Origin: Blakeslea trispora
Taxonomy: Eukaryota; Mucoromycota; Mucoromycetes; Mucorales; Choanephoraceae
Direction: 5' to 3'
Length of the DNA: 64,000 bases
Assembly: GCA_025331445.1 (NCBI GenBank)
Contig: JAIWNE010000044.1
Coordinates: 124,001 to 188,000 of the forward strand
Part shown: one piece after another, positions 1 through 10,197 of the stretch
How the letters are laid out: each line of letters starts with the position of its first letter
Numbering within the stretch: the first letter of the stretch is position 1
The notes under the pieces: model-generated
Told to the model about the DNA's origin: nothing
Database searches by the model: none
Seen by the model: the letters and a program-made list of their open reading frames with translations, nothing else
Program-made: the position numbers and the translations under genes

Positions 1-22
1 CATCCTTCTTTCACTTTAAATC

Positions 23-705
23 ATGTCAAAAGACCAAAGTATAATCAGTTTCTTAAACAGCAAGGCACTTCAACAATCAAAGCCAACATTTGAGCAGTAT
101 GTTGCTGAAAATCAAGAATTCATAATCGAGCTTGAAAGGACCACACCAGTAGGCATGGCAGCATGGTTCAAAGAGTTTAATATATGTGCCAAGAAACTGC
201 GCGTCAAGGTGGTAAGTTATTACAGTCTCCTTTTTTAATGTTTCATCAAATAACTTACAATGCGTGATAGTCAAAAGGAAGAGCTGTGAGCGCTTGGAGG
301 CTATTGGTAAGATGATTTCAGCGTCTTACACAACTAGATAGACTAACATAAATACAAATGAATATACAAAGATCTTGAAGAATAACCAAACGGTATGTTG
401 ATATGTGAAAGCAATGTAAAAGACAGTCATTTATTGAACTAATTTTCAGACGCAGTCAAAGAAAATTTGCTATTTCAATGGTTCTGGTGATAAGGCAATG
501 ACTCTGTTGAGTGCCGAAGGAGAGGTAATACCTTAACCAGCTATACATCTTGCCTCCTTCTGTTTATCTAACGCTGCTACATCTCTGTTATATCTAGTGG
601 AAGGTGGGTGATGTGAGCATCACTGAGAGCTTGAGAGCATTTCGCGCCGAAGCAATTGTTGCAGCTGAAGCAGAAAAAGAGATTAGTGCAGTTCAATTTA
701 TGTAA
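23..705 (+). CDS. Small unknown protein, 142 aa, five exons
   Basis: I do not recognise this protein. Exons can be joined at 23-211, 271-306, 372-392, 450-524 and 598-705 with every junction in phase 0. The reading frame stays open to TAA and gives 142 residues. The N-terminal part is hydrophilic, the middle contains a KKICYFNGSGDK stretch, and the C-terminal 20 residues are Ala/Glu-rich and probably helical. No signal peptide or membrane segment is visible. Exons 2 and 3 are very short and are the least certain part of the model; exons 1, 4 and 5 are well supported by GTAAGT or GTAATA donors and pyrimidine-rich acceptors. The gene lies about 220 bp upstream of, and in the same direction as, the PD-(D/E)XK-like gene at 922-2054. 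It could be a companion of that repetitive family or an unrelated lineage-specific gene. Confidence 0.55.
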
Positions 706-800
706 AGTATTGATACTATTTTCCTTGGGCTTTACGTCTATAATTTGAACAGTCGTCGTCTTGGCTAGTTTTGCATCTTTAAGAAGCAGAGACTCTTTTG

Positions 801-860
801 TTTACCTTTGTTTACCTTTGTTTACCTTTGTTTACCTTTGTTTACCTTTGTTTACCTTTG
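801..860. repeat. Decamer tandem repeat, six exact copies
   Basis: The unit TTTACCTTTG is repeated six times without mismatch between the two small genes, directly upstream of the PD-(D/E)XK-like gene. The decamer fits one turn of the helix, so any protein site in it would recur on the same face. Confidence 0.95.
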
Positions 861-921
861 TACCATAATCTAACTTTTTATACTGAATAGGGCTCTCAAT
901 TTTATTTTTTTGTTTGATCAA

Positions 922-2054
922 ATGCATTGCCAGCAGCCTTACGGATTTCCCTCTTCTGTCACTAAATCCATCATTGCTTCCCTTGACCTGCCAGAGGTTG
1001 TAGATGTAGAAGATGATCTGGCTCTTTACTGTCGACAGGTCGTAAAGGTAATTATATCATAATTTTAAGCTACTTCGGAATACTGAAAATGCCTCTGTCA
1101 TTCTAGAAAATTGAAGCGGCAAAGAAGAAGCAAGAAAGATGCGAAGTTGAGGAAGAAGATGAGTTCGATGATGTTTATTCGTTGTTGAATAGCCTTGAGG
1201 CCAAGGCAATTGTGGAAAAGAAGAAGAACACGAAGAAGCTGACTCTGCTGCTAAGAGCTATGATGCTGAAGTGCCCCAGCTGGCAAGTAAGTCCAGCCTC
1301 AGAAGACACCATGATCATTCAAAGCCTTGTTGCTTTGTTTGATGTCTTTCTTAATTGCGACCGAAGATGCACCCATGCATGGTAAGTATTTGATATGTAA
1401 ACAGTAGACAAAGAGATGTCATGAAACCTTTACTCATATCAAACCATTAGGACACATGGCTTTTTGGATTGCTCGGCTTTGGCCACAGAAACCTCAGCAG
1501 CAACAACAACCTCAGCAGCAACAACCTCAGCAACAACAACCTCAGCAACAACAACCTCAGCAACAACAACCAGCATCAAAAGAAGCAGAGCATTATGCTT
1601 AATCAAGCCTGATTTTGTGTTACGCTTTGCTTCCAACACTCGCCAGTTCGACGTCTTCGTTGTTGAAGTCAAAAACAAAGGAGCTAGATCTTCGCAAATC
1701 GTGAATGACCAAGCTAAACTGGCTTATGAGTTGAAAGTTGTAGTAGACAGCCTTGTTGACTTTGGTGTCGCCGAACCCCAAGCTTGCGGCCTACTGGTGG
1801 AAGGTGATTTTTGCCGCATATACAGACTTGATCTGTATAAAGAAGCTGTATACAGATTTGCTTGTGTGGGGCAGTTTAACCTGCCAAGAAACTATGCCGA
1901 CTTTTGTTTGTTTCCAAACATAATGGAACAAATGCAGCTTCTAAAAAGTTTGGTAGATAAGACTGCCAACAACATTGTCAATAGACAACCTTCTGCCTTC
2001 TTCCCTTCTCACTACCGACGTCCCTCATTCTTTCTTCCTTACCGACTCGAATAA
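922..2054 (+). CDS. PD-(D/E)XK-nuclease-like family protein, 334 aa
   Basis: Exons 922-1047, 1107-1381 and 1451-2054 join in frame to encode 334 residues. Visible parts in order: an N-terminal leader, a Lys/Glu-rich helical region (around 45-85), a (TTSA)n spacer encoded by CAACAAC/CTCAG repeats, then IKPDFVLRF followed 14 residues after its Asp by VFVVEVKNKG, and later GLLVEG and a C-terminal helix. A conserved PD, a spacer of this length and a strand ending in E-x-K is the pattern of PD-(D/E)XK phosphodiesterases. That assignment is from motif only and is an inference. The same pattern (KPDY, VFVAEVK, GLLVDG) recurs in the broken gene at 58820-59479, so this is a dispersed family. I believe the family is expanded in Mucorales, but that is from memory. 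This copy shows no stop or frameshift. Its real activity is unknown. Confidence 0.6.
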
Positions 2055-2699
2055 ATTGTTGTGCTTTCTTTTTCTTTTTCCCTCAGTCAATTGTATAGTT
2101 TAAAACATGTCTTATTGTCCCAGTTCCTTTTCTTTTCGTTTCTTTTTTTTTTGGCTATCGTACAAGCAGTTTGTTTGTCTTTCAACGGATGCTTGCAAAT
2201 CAGTGTTATCTTTTCATTTTTCACTTTCATCATAAAAAGCAAGTTGACGTTATTTTGAATTGACGACAGAGTCTTCTTTATTAGCTAAACTAGATACGAT
2301 GGGATGTAGATTGTTTCGAGTATACTAATACAGAAAGCATTTAGGATGCAATTACTAATTTAGTACTGGTAGTGGAGTCTACTTTGTAACTCTATATCCT
2401 TGAGTATACATCAGACATCCTTGCCTTTCTTGTAGCTATCCTTACCATTCCGTTTCTTATGTATAGCTGTTTAAAAGTCTCTTCTCTCGATTCTTTGCCA
2501 AAAGGCAATAATATAAGGTGCAAAGAGTAAAATATCAAAACGTTCCTTACAGCAGAGCAGGCTGGAGCAGGCCTGTTTCATCCTGACAGAGAGATGCCGG
2601 AAAGGATATGCAGGCCGAATCTTAGCAACTCGTCAACATGAGAAATAAGAAAAGTAACATAAGAAAGAGAATTTCTTTCCTTTGTCAATGAAACAACTT
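2055..2699. other. Intergenic, no gene seen
   Basis: The first 200 bp are T-rich 3' flank of the PD-(D/E)XK-like gene. The rest has no convincing coding frame or structured repeat. Confidence 0.5.
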
Positions 2700-3446
2700 T
2701 TATTCATCAATAAAAACACAGTTTTCTGTATAATCTAGATCAGAGTCTCTCCATTTTATGAACCATTTATATCTTGTTTGCAAATTTTCTGCTGAATTTC
2801 TCACTTCAGCCTCAGAAACGGGCTTCTTGATTGTTATTAACATTGTGTTCCTCAAGTGGTTGGTGAGTTGAGATTTTGATATTTTGAAATCTTCAAAGTT
2901 CTTGGTTAAGCTATCAATAATGTCATCCGATACTAACTGTGGATCGTTGTCGATAAGCTCATAAATGTGCGCATTATGTGCCGCCGTAAAGGAGCTTTCT
3001 CGTCCAACGTTCTGTTCTGACTTCTTATAAGCAACTTCCTCGGTTTCATTGTAAAGATACCACCACCTCAAGGCCGTACGGTAATTGATATTCAAGTCTT
3101 TCGCAACTCTACTTACAACACCTCGCTCCACTGGCTGCTCAAGCATGCGATCAATGAAAGTTTCTCTTGTTAAATCATCGTAGTTCTTACCAGAGGTGGT
3201 TTTTCTCAATTCTTCATGTTTCAACTGCTTCTTTGTTGAAGTTGGTTCACGAGATTTTTCGGAATGCTTATCACTCAAATACTTTTCTCTACTGGTAATG
3301 TTTTCGAGAACAATGTTAGGATCGCTGACATCAGTCAAAATGCCTTCCATGGGATCATAGACTTTCTCTCCTCGCTCATTGTAGAGGTTGTCAAGCCCGT
3401 CTTTGTAAAGAAAAGGTACTCGTTGGTTTAGATCATAAAAGCGCAA
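2700..3446 (-). pseudogene. Tc1/IS630-type transposase, N-terminal half only
   Basis: An uninterrupted frame of about 248 codons contains a basic linker, a helix-turn-helix region (VVSRVAKDLNINYRTALRWW), a second helical DNA-binding-like region, and the lead-in to the catalytic core (KWFIKWRDSDLDYTENCVFIDE). In IS630/Tc1/mariner transposases the Asp of the FIDE-type motif is the first catalytic residue. Here a TAA follows immediately, and no second or third acidic motif is seen downstream. There is no ATG before codon 32; the frame opens with TTG after a stop, so either an upstream exon is missing or the copy is 5'-truncated. The lack of stops in 248 codons is unusual for a dead fragment, so domestication of the DNA-binding half is possible but unproven. 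Confidence 0.6.
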
Positions 3447-3723
3447 ATAAGTCGCTGCTTTTACGCCAAGTCAATCTAGCACTTATGGGCATCTGTCTAC
3501 AGACTAAAGGACAAGTCATTTTTCCACTTGGGTCAACTTTGGCCATTCATTTTTGAGTTTCCACCATTCATTTTTCTTCCTCAGCCTCATCAAGCGGATG
3601 TTTTCTGATTGGATAAGAATCACTTGGTCTCTCCTCTTTTTTTTTTATTATTTTAATGCTAAATCCTCGTTTTTTTTTTATTTTCTTCTTTTCTTTTATA
3701 TACAAATATTTTCTTTTACAAAT

Positions 3724-4764
3724 ATGAAGTTTTTAAAGTTACTTTCAGCATCTGCTTTATTAGGTAAAAGAAAGAAAGAAGAAAACCAACTATAAAGCAG
3801 AGACTAAAATAAGCTATCATTAGCACTTGCATTTGCAGTACCATTGAAAGATGTTTCTGTAACATCAATTGACCTTGCTGAAAACACATACAACAAAAAG
3901 GGTGATGAACACTTGTATGTCACAGTCACTCGTGTAGACGATCTTCTCGACAATGATGGTTCTCTCTTGGCTGAGCGAGTGATGGCAGTTCAAGTGACAT
4001 TTGATGTGATTGAAAACCAAGTAAATTGTAGCTTTAACTATAATTTATACGATGATTTTAATCCTACTTTAGTTAATGTGTAACGGTAAACCTGTTGAGA
4101 TTGGCGTGTCCAATATTCAGGTTGAGGCTCAGATGGCTTCTAACCCAGCTAAATTGTCCATTACTTCAGAAGAAGATGCTGCGATTTTGGCTGATAGTTT
4201 TGATGTGGGACTTGTCACAGTAGAGGTAACTGCTACTTTATTGGACGAACTCAAGACAGAAGACGGTATGGTACTTCGCCGCATTGGTGTTCAAGAATTG
4301 ATTACAGAAATCAATGGTCAAAAAGTTGTTCAGACAGAAGCTGGTCAACAGATTCTTGATATCTATGACAATGGTTCATTAGTGAAATGGGCTGTAGATC
4401 CTTTGACTGGCTTTATGTTACCTGGACCTATGATGGATAGTGCTAACAATGATGGTAAGTCCCCCTTTTAAACATATTATTTCTAACAACAATCTAACTT
4501 GTGTTTACAATAGTGATGAGTATCTTGGAATGTCCTGGTTGTGAAAGTTTTGATGTTGAACAATGGTGGAATGAATCCTCTGATTTCACTCAAGCATTGA
4601 TCTGTGGTTTCATTGTCACTTTCTTTGCTGGTCTTCTTTTGGCTGCTCATCAATTGATTGTGGCTATGAGATCATTGAGACAATATGAAGCTATCAATGT
4701 TGAAGAACCTCCTGCTTATGTTGAAAAAGAAGAAGAAAAGCAACCTATGTTGACTGATAAATAA
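3724..4764 (+). CDS. Type I membrane protein with PPxY tail, 289 aa
   Basis: Four exons (3724-3763, 3824-4020, 4073-4454, 4514-4764) join in phase to 289 residues. The start gives a classical signal peptide (MKFLKLLSASALLALAFA). It is followed by a roughly 180-residue, strand-rich lumenal or extracellular region, a CPGC pair, a membrane helix (LICGFIVTFFAGLLLAAHQL) and a short acidic cytosolic tail carrying EEPPAYVEKEEE. PPAY matches the PPxY motif bound by WW domains of Nedd4/Rsp5-type ubiquitin ligases. This suggests a cargo or adaptor whose trafficking is ubiquitin-controlled (inference). I do not recognise the lumenal domain. The gene is convergent with the Hsp110 gene, with only about 90 bp between the stop codons. 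Confidence 0.8.
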
Positions 4765-4857
4765 AATGACAACATTTCTTTTTTTTTTTATAATTATTCA
4801 TTTTTTATTATTAAAGTGATTTTTAAAAGTAGATGCTGTCTCTAATAAATATACAAC

Positions 4858-7530
4858 TTAGTCAATGTCCATGTCTTCCTTCTTCTTGTTGTCTGAAGCA
4901 TCATCCATAGGGGTATCAGCATCAGTGTTGGAAGTTTCAGCAGTTTCTTCAGGCTTAGGAGCAGGCTTGGGCTTGTTCAAAATGGGGTTGGCAAAGAAAG
5001 TGATGGCCTCTTCTTCCTTCTTGATATCGCGAGCGAACAAGACAGGAGTTTGGTTCTTGGGCAAGGCAGCTTGCTTGGCGTTTTGTTCGTCCATCCATCT
5101 ACCAGCACGTTCACAACGCTCAACAATATCTTGCTTTTCGTGAGCAGGAATGTGAGAGTACTTGTCATCAGAGCTCATGGCTTCAGTAGTCAAACGTTGA
5201 ATAGTATCACGGAGAGAACGTTCGGCGTGGGGACGTTCTTCAGCTTCACGGTAACGTTCGACAACAGGGTTACCAATCTTCTTGAGAGCTTCGAGCTTTT
5301 CAACATAGACAGACTTGGGGGCATCATAACCTTCGTCATAGATCCAGTCAACAATATCACTCAAGTCTTGAGCAAACTTGTCCTTGATGCTGGCATCAAT
5401 ATAGTCAGAGAGAGGACCAATGATCTTGTCACGCATCTCATAACCGTATTCTTCAAGAGAGTTTTTGGCAGCTTCAGTAGCAGCAATGAGCTTATCGTTG
5501 GCATACATTTGAGTTTCCTTTTCTGTGTATTCGTTGATCAGGTCCTTGGCAAGACCAGTGTGGAAGGCAACAACAGGGAGATCGCCAGTTTTGACGAGCT
5601 TCTTGACCTTCTTGACTTCCTTTTCACCGTCCTTGTTCTTGACTTCTTCTTCAACCATCTTTTCTTCAACAGTGTAGGCAGATTCGACAGACATGATACC
5701 GTGGATGTTGATTCTGACCTTGACCTTGATTTGAGCAGGTTCATTGTTGATAGGAGCAACGTCCTTGATATCAAAGCGACCCAACCAAGGGTTGATACCA
5801 CGAGGCAAGGATTCAGGCTTAGCATAGAAGGCTTCCAAAGTGAAGGGTTCACGACGGAAGAAGGTCAAAATCTTGGTGGAAGGAAGAGAGTTGTTGTTGT
5901 CGAAAACAACGATTTCAGTTTCCTCCTCCTCAGGAGTGGCTTCCCAAGTGAGCTTGATGGGGTGAGTGACAACATCGTTGATACGGAATTCACGGACCTT
6001 GAAGACAGGAGACAACATGGCACATTGGAGAGCAGCACCACGAGCCATGGCTTCATCTTGGTTGAGGGTAGTAGAGATATCTCTGCCAAAGAACTTGGAG
6101 ATAGTAGTCTTGATGGCAGGAATACGAGTGGTACCACCGACAATTTCAACAGAGTCGATATCTTCGACCTTCATACCAGCGTTTTCAAGAGCCTTGGCAA
6201 GAACACCTTCAGTACGAGTGAACAAGTGAGCAGCCCATTCTTCAAACTCTTCACGGCTGACCATGGCAGAGACATCACGGTCTTCCATGATGGATTCAAT
6301 GTTGACAGGAGCTTGAGGGTTGGCAGAAAGGATCTTCTTACAACGTTCAGCAGCAACACGGAGACGCAAAAGAGCCTTCTTGTTGGAGAAGACATCGATC
6401 TTGTACTTTTCCTTGAATTGTTCGGCGAGCTTGTCAACAATGACAGCATCGAACTCACGACCACCAAAGTGTTCATCGAAAGCAGTACCGCGAACAGTCA
6501 ATTGACCCTTGAGGAAAGAGACAAGTTGGACAGAGTAAGAGGAGTGACCAATGTCAACAAAGGCAACGTTTCTAGGCTTGTCTTCAGGAAGATCGAGCTT
6601 GGTGATACCGTAACCAAGAGCAGCAGCAGTCAAGTCGTTGACCAAACGCAAGCAGTTCAAACCAACAATTTCAGAGGCAGTAAGGACGGCACGACGTTGA
6701 ACTTCAGTGAACCAGACAGGAACAGTGATGACACAGTCGGAGACAGGACCCTTGATTTCGGCAGCAGTAATGTCCTTGATCTTGTGGAGGTACATGGCAA
6801 GAAGTTGAACGTTAGAGAAGATTTGTTCTTCACCGAGATAGTTGACCTATTTAAACAGTGATTATTTAATACCATTTCCTTTCTTTTTTTTCTCTTTCTC
6901 TCTCATTTGTTCTTACCTTGACACCAGCTTGAGCAGCAACTTCGGCTAATTCAGCAATGATGTACTTGTTTTCAATTTCAACAACTTCGGGATCATCGTT
7001 CTTACGACCAGCAAGACGCTTCAAACTAACAACAGTGTTCTTAGCGTTACTGATTTCTTGAGTCTTGGCAGCTTCACCAAGGAATCTTTGCTTGGGACCG
7101 AAAGAAACAATGGTACTATAAAGAACAAGAAATAGTTAATTATCCAACTTTTCTCTCTCTCTTCTTTTTTCCTTTGTCGCTAAAAAACATGCATGATTGT
7201 TCCATTCCTTTCCCCTCTCTACCAATATCTTTTCTCTCTTTTTCTTTCTATATTTTCCCAATAACGCTTCTCTCTCCCTCTACGCTAGTTTTTTTTTCCT
7301 TTTCGCCACTTTTCTCTCTCTACTTTGCTTCTTTGACTTCGGTGAATAGAGCACTTACGGAGTAGCACGGTTAGAGACTTCATTACAGATGACATCGATA
7401 CCACGGTTACGGGCAACGGCAATAACAGTTTGAAGGTTACCAAGATCAATACCCTAATTCACATACGCGTTTAGTAAAAAGAGTCGCCATAAAAAGAAAG
7501 AAGTACTGTATGACTTACAACAACAGACAT
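4858..7530 (-). CDS. SSE1: Hsp110/Sse1-type Hsp70 co-chaperone, 764 aa
   Basis: Exons on the minus strand are 7530-7519, 7453-7359, 7115-6917 and 6846-4858. They join in frame to 764 residues. The N-terminus MSVVGIDLGN is the Hsp70 phosphate-1 motif, and the next residues follow the Hsp110 branch ([37 protein letters not shown]). The nucleotide-binding domain ends in [15 protein letters not shown] substrate-binding-like beta domain with a charged insertion follows, then a helical lid and an acidic tail ([10 protein letters not shown]...EDMDID). Sse1/Hsp110 proteins are cytosolic nucleotide-exchange factors for Hsp70 and holdases. The length is above the roughly 690 residues of yeast Sse1, mostly from the C-terminal extension. 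The first exon is only 12 nt. A CCAAT box and a heat-shock-element-like array lie upstream. Confidence 0.93.
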
Positions 7531-8302
7531 GGTGATTCTATTTAGTAAAGAGTGTTAAAGAAAACTTTTTTTTCTCTTGTACTAACTTTAAAGCTACTTT
7601 TTTTAAAAAAAAACCTTTTGCCTTGCTCTTATCCAATCAAATAGCCCTAAAATCCTTCTTTCAATTTCTGGGACTTTCCAGCAACTCCACTTGGCTTAAA
7701 AAACTGTGACGATGGTCGGACTTGCCATTATATCGAATAGAAGCAAACACTCTTCTTTGTTTGTTTTTCTTTTTATAGGTACACATGTATATCATCTAAA
7801 GTAGACGATGAATTCTGAAACGACTCTATGGAAATGAAGAGAATCGTGTGGACTTCATGTTAATTTTTCAATTGCATTCAATGCAGCATAAACTATATCA
7901 TTTTGACTACTCTCCCTCTCTCTCTATGTTGTCCCGGAGTTTAATACATGACCCACGAAAAGTAGTCACCTTTTGCTTTTTTTTTGTGTGCCTTTAACAC
8001 ACAAAGTATACACTTTAATGAATCAAAGACAAAAAGAAGAAGGTCGTCTTTTTTGTTATATTGTTGAATTTATACAAGAGAAAGAGTGAGTTTTATTTTT
8101 TCTCGTTTGGGCCAAGTCAAGGCTTTGGTATAAAAGGGGTTGTTGGTTGCAAGATACTTTAAGCTTTTTTTTTTTTCTTTGGCCGAATGCCCTAAAATCG
8201 ACAATTTCTTTCTCAGAATTAGTGGGTCTTTTACCTACGATGAAATCTTCCTCTTCTTTCTCTCTCACCAACTAAAGAGTCTGAGATACATTCTATCATG
8301 TA
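7531..8302. other. Intergenic, SSE1 upstream region
   Basis: Apart from the promoter motifs, this stretch holds T-rich and CT-rich low-complexity DNA and no supported gene. A 71-codon minus-strand frame at 8056-8271 is charged low-complexity sequence without splice or homology support. Confidence 0.5.
7633..7684 (-). promoter_or_regulatory. CCAAT box and HSE-like array upstream of SSE1
   Basis: CCAAT lies at 7633-7637. Alternating TTC/GGA/TTC blocks with 2-nt gaps lie at 7666-7678, about 140-150 bp before the SSE1 start. This is a heat-shock-element pattern (nTTCnnGAAnnTTCn) with one mismatch in the middle unit. Control by Hsf1 fits the gene but is not proven. Confidence 0.4.
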
Positions 8303-8304
8303 TA

Positions 8305-8458
8305 CAGTAGTCGCTCGATTTAAGAGTGTTTGATATAAGGGTATTCTCAATATAAAAGTTCAATCCTTTGACTTATATCGCTTCAAGCGCTAAATAGCCA
8401 TTCAGTTTAAGAGTGCATTTCTCAAGAATATAAACACTTTTAAATAAAGCGACTATTA
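8305..8458. mobile_element. MITE, copy 1 (degenerate)
   Basis: It starts after TA with CAGTAGTCGCTCGATTTAAG and ends with the degenerate complement (TTTAAATAAAGCGACTATTA). The termini match the much cleaner copy at 9019-9086. The interior contains several half-repeats of the same TTTAAG/ATATAAGGG theme. A TA target and CAG-starting termini are typical of non-autonomous Tc1/mariner or pogo-like elements. Confidence 0.7.
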
Positions 8459-9018
8459 TGTTAGCCTTTTTACTGCCTAAAAGAGTTTCGTTTTAGTTTA
8501 GAATGAATTCATTTAAAGTGCTAGTTGCTATTTTGTTTTAATATTAATGATAAAGAGGATCTTACCATCTCATCAAACACTGGGCCATCTTTTTCTTTTC
8601 ATATATGTTTGCATAAAAGTAAAATTTGCTTCAATTGTTTCAACTGAGACAATTTTTTCTCTTTTGAGTGTTGTTCCTGATAGTCCCAAGATATGAGGGC
8701 GTTTGGGATAAAACTGATGTCAAAATCCCACCTCGATCAACTAAAAAAATACTACCTTTAACTCATTTGTCCTCATATTACTCTATACTAATTTTACACA
8801 ATTATCTCTCTAACATTGCTATTATAATTATCCCACTAAAACATTGCAAGGATTCAGTTTATTGTCTAGAGTGTTTGAAATAGCGCATAATAGTGCAAAT
8901 CCATAAAAGTTTGGCTATCGACAAACTTAAATTTCCTTTTTTTTGAATTTTCATTCTTATCCTCCCCTCCTCAACATGTCAGCCGAGCCTTTAGTTTTCT
9001 CAAGACAAACTCAACGTA

Positions 9019-9086
9019 CAGCAGTCGCTCTATTTAAGGGTAACCAAAAATCTTGAAAATCTCACCCTTAAATAGAGCGACTACTG
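9019..9086. mobile_element. MITE, copy 2 (68 bp, near-perfect hairpin)
   Basis: The element is flanked by TA on both sides. It begins CAGCAGTCGCTCTATTTAAG and ends with the inverted complement; the arms are about 23 bp with one mismatch around a roughly 22-bp centre. No coding capacity. The centre is also found, in inverse orientation, at the right end of the 58598-58770 copy, so both belong to one family. Confidence 0.85.
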
Positions 9087-9210
9087 TATTATTGCAAATT
9101 TTTTAGTATGTGTTTCGTTTCTATCAGATCATTTTGGCCTAAGTAAGCCAATAAGGTAGATTCCTTTAGTTTGCATCTAAAATCAACCATTTTAAAACTC
9201 AGGAAGAAGT

Positions 9211-10197
9211 TCAATTTTTTAATGATTTTACTCTTCTATCAGTTGCAGTCTCATAACTTACAAATTCAGGTTTAATATTCAGGCACTTGACCATACCCAA
9301 GTGTTCCTTTTTGTTTTTATCTGAATTGGTTGTGCCATCTCCAAGTTGTAAGTGGCCGTTTAATATGAGCCACTTCTCTATTTCACCCTTTTTGGTTCCC
9401 GTATTGGTAACAGAGTTCGATCTGTGCAAATGATAGGATGCACCATCCATATGAATGATGCGTTTGCCATAATTCGCCAAAGAAGCACAAAGATTTTCGA
9501 AGATGTCTTCAAATATTTTAGCAGTAAAATTGCCATGGTAGTCAAACTCTCCCTTTTTGCAATATCTTGATGCTATCCTCCAGGATTTTGGCATGGCATT
9601 TTCGGCGCTCTTTGAAGACGATGAATGCGCTAAACATAGCTATCATGGGCTATCTTCCTTTCTTATTCACAACCCCATTGACTGGAGACCATGCCTTTAA
9701 AGTATGATGGTCGAGTTAGTAGTAAGGTTCATCCAAAAATACCTCGGGCATAGTTGATTGGTCATTGCCATTCAAATTTGAAAGTCTTTCGATTGATTAT
9801 TTGAAGGATGTTTCTTCGTTCTCCCATCTTGTAAGAAAGACCGAGCTTGTGTATGTCCTTCAGAAAACCTTTTAGGTCATCTCAATGTTCCTCTGCTGTT
9901 TTAGTGCTGCTGCAAGACTTCTGACAGTGACAACCTCTCCTCTCTGGTTGTTTTCTTTGATAATATCTTTTACGGCAGATATGTATATTCCAGCACCAAT
10001 TTACGACAAGGTCGACCCATAGGTCGCTTTTCGAAAGCTTCCGACCTCTTGTAAAATATAGATATCGCTTTTTGTGCAGCATGATCAGTAATGCCAAGGA
10101 GCTGAATTAAAGCTTGGAATAGCTCAAACTTCTCTATTTTGTCTTCATTGAGTCTCTGATTAACAATGACTTTGACCATTCGACTTAAGGGTATCAA
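9211..10197 (-). pseudogene. IS630/Tc1-like transposase, decayed
   Basis: Minus-strand pieces in changing frames line up as one transposase. The first is a helical N-terminal part (around 10197-9970). Next comes a frame with VFLDEPYY followed by a tryptophan-containing stretch (around 9760-9680), which fits the first catalytic Asp region. Then comes an open segment at 9594-9211 with IIHMDGASYHLHRSN, where the Asp fits the second catalytic residue of the DDE/D triad. At least three in-frame stops and two frame changes separate the pieces, so the gene is dead. The third acidic motif is not visible. Confidence 0.65.

Noticed and set aside
5050..6861. 603-codon plus-strand frame opposite the Hsp110 gene
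   Set aside because: It is the antisense shadow of a strongly coding, codon-biased exon and contains no family motif.
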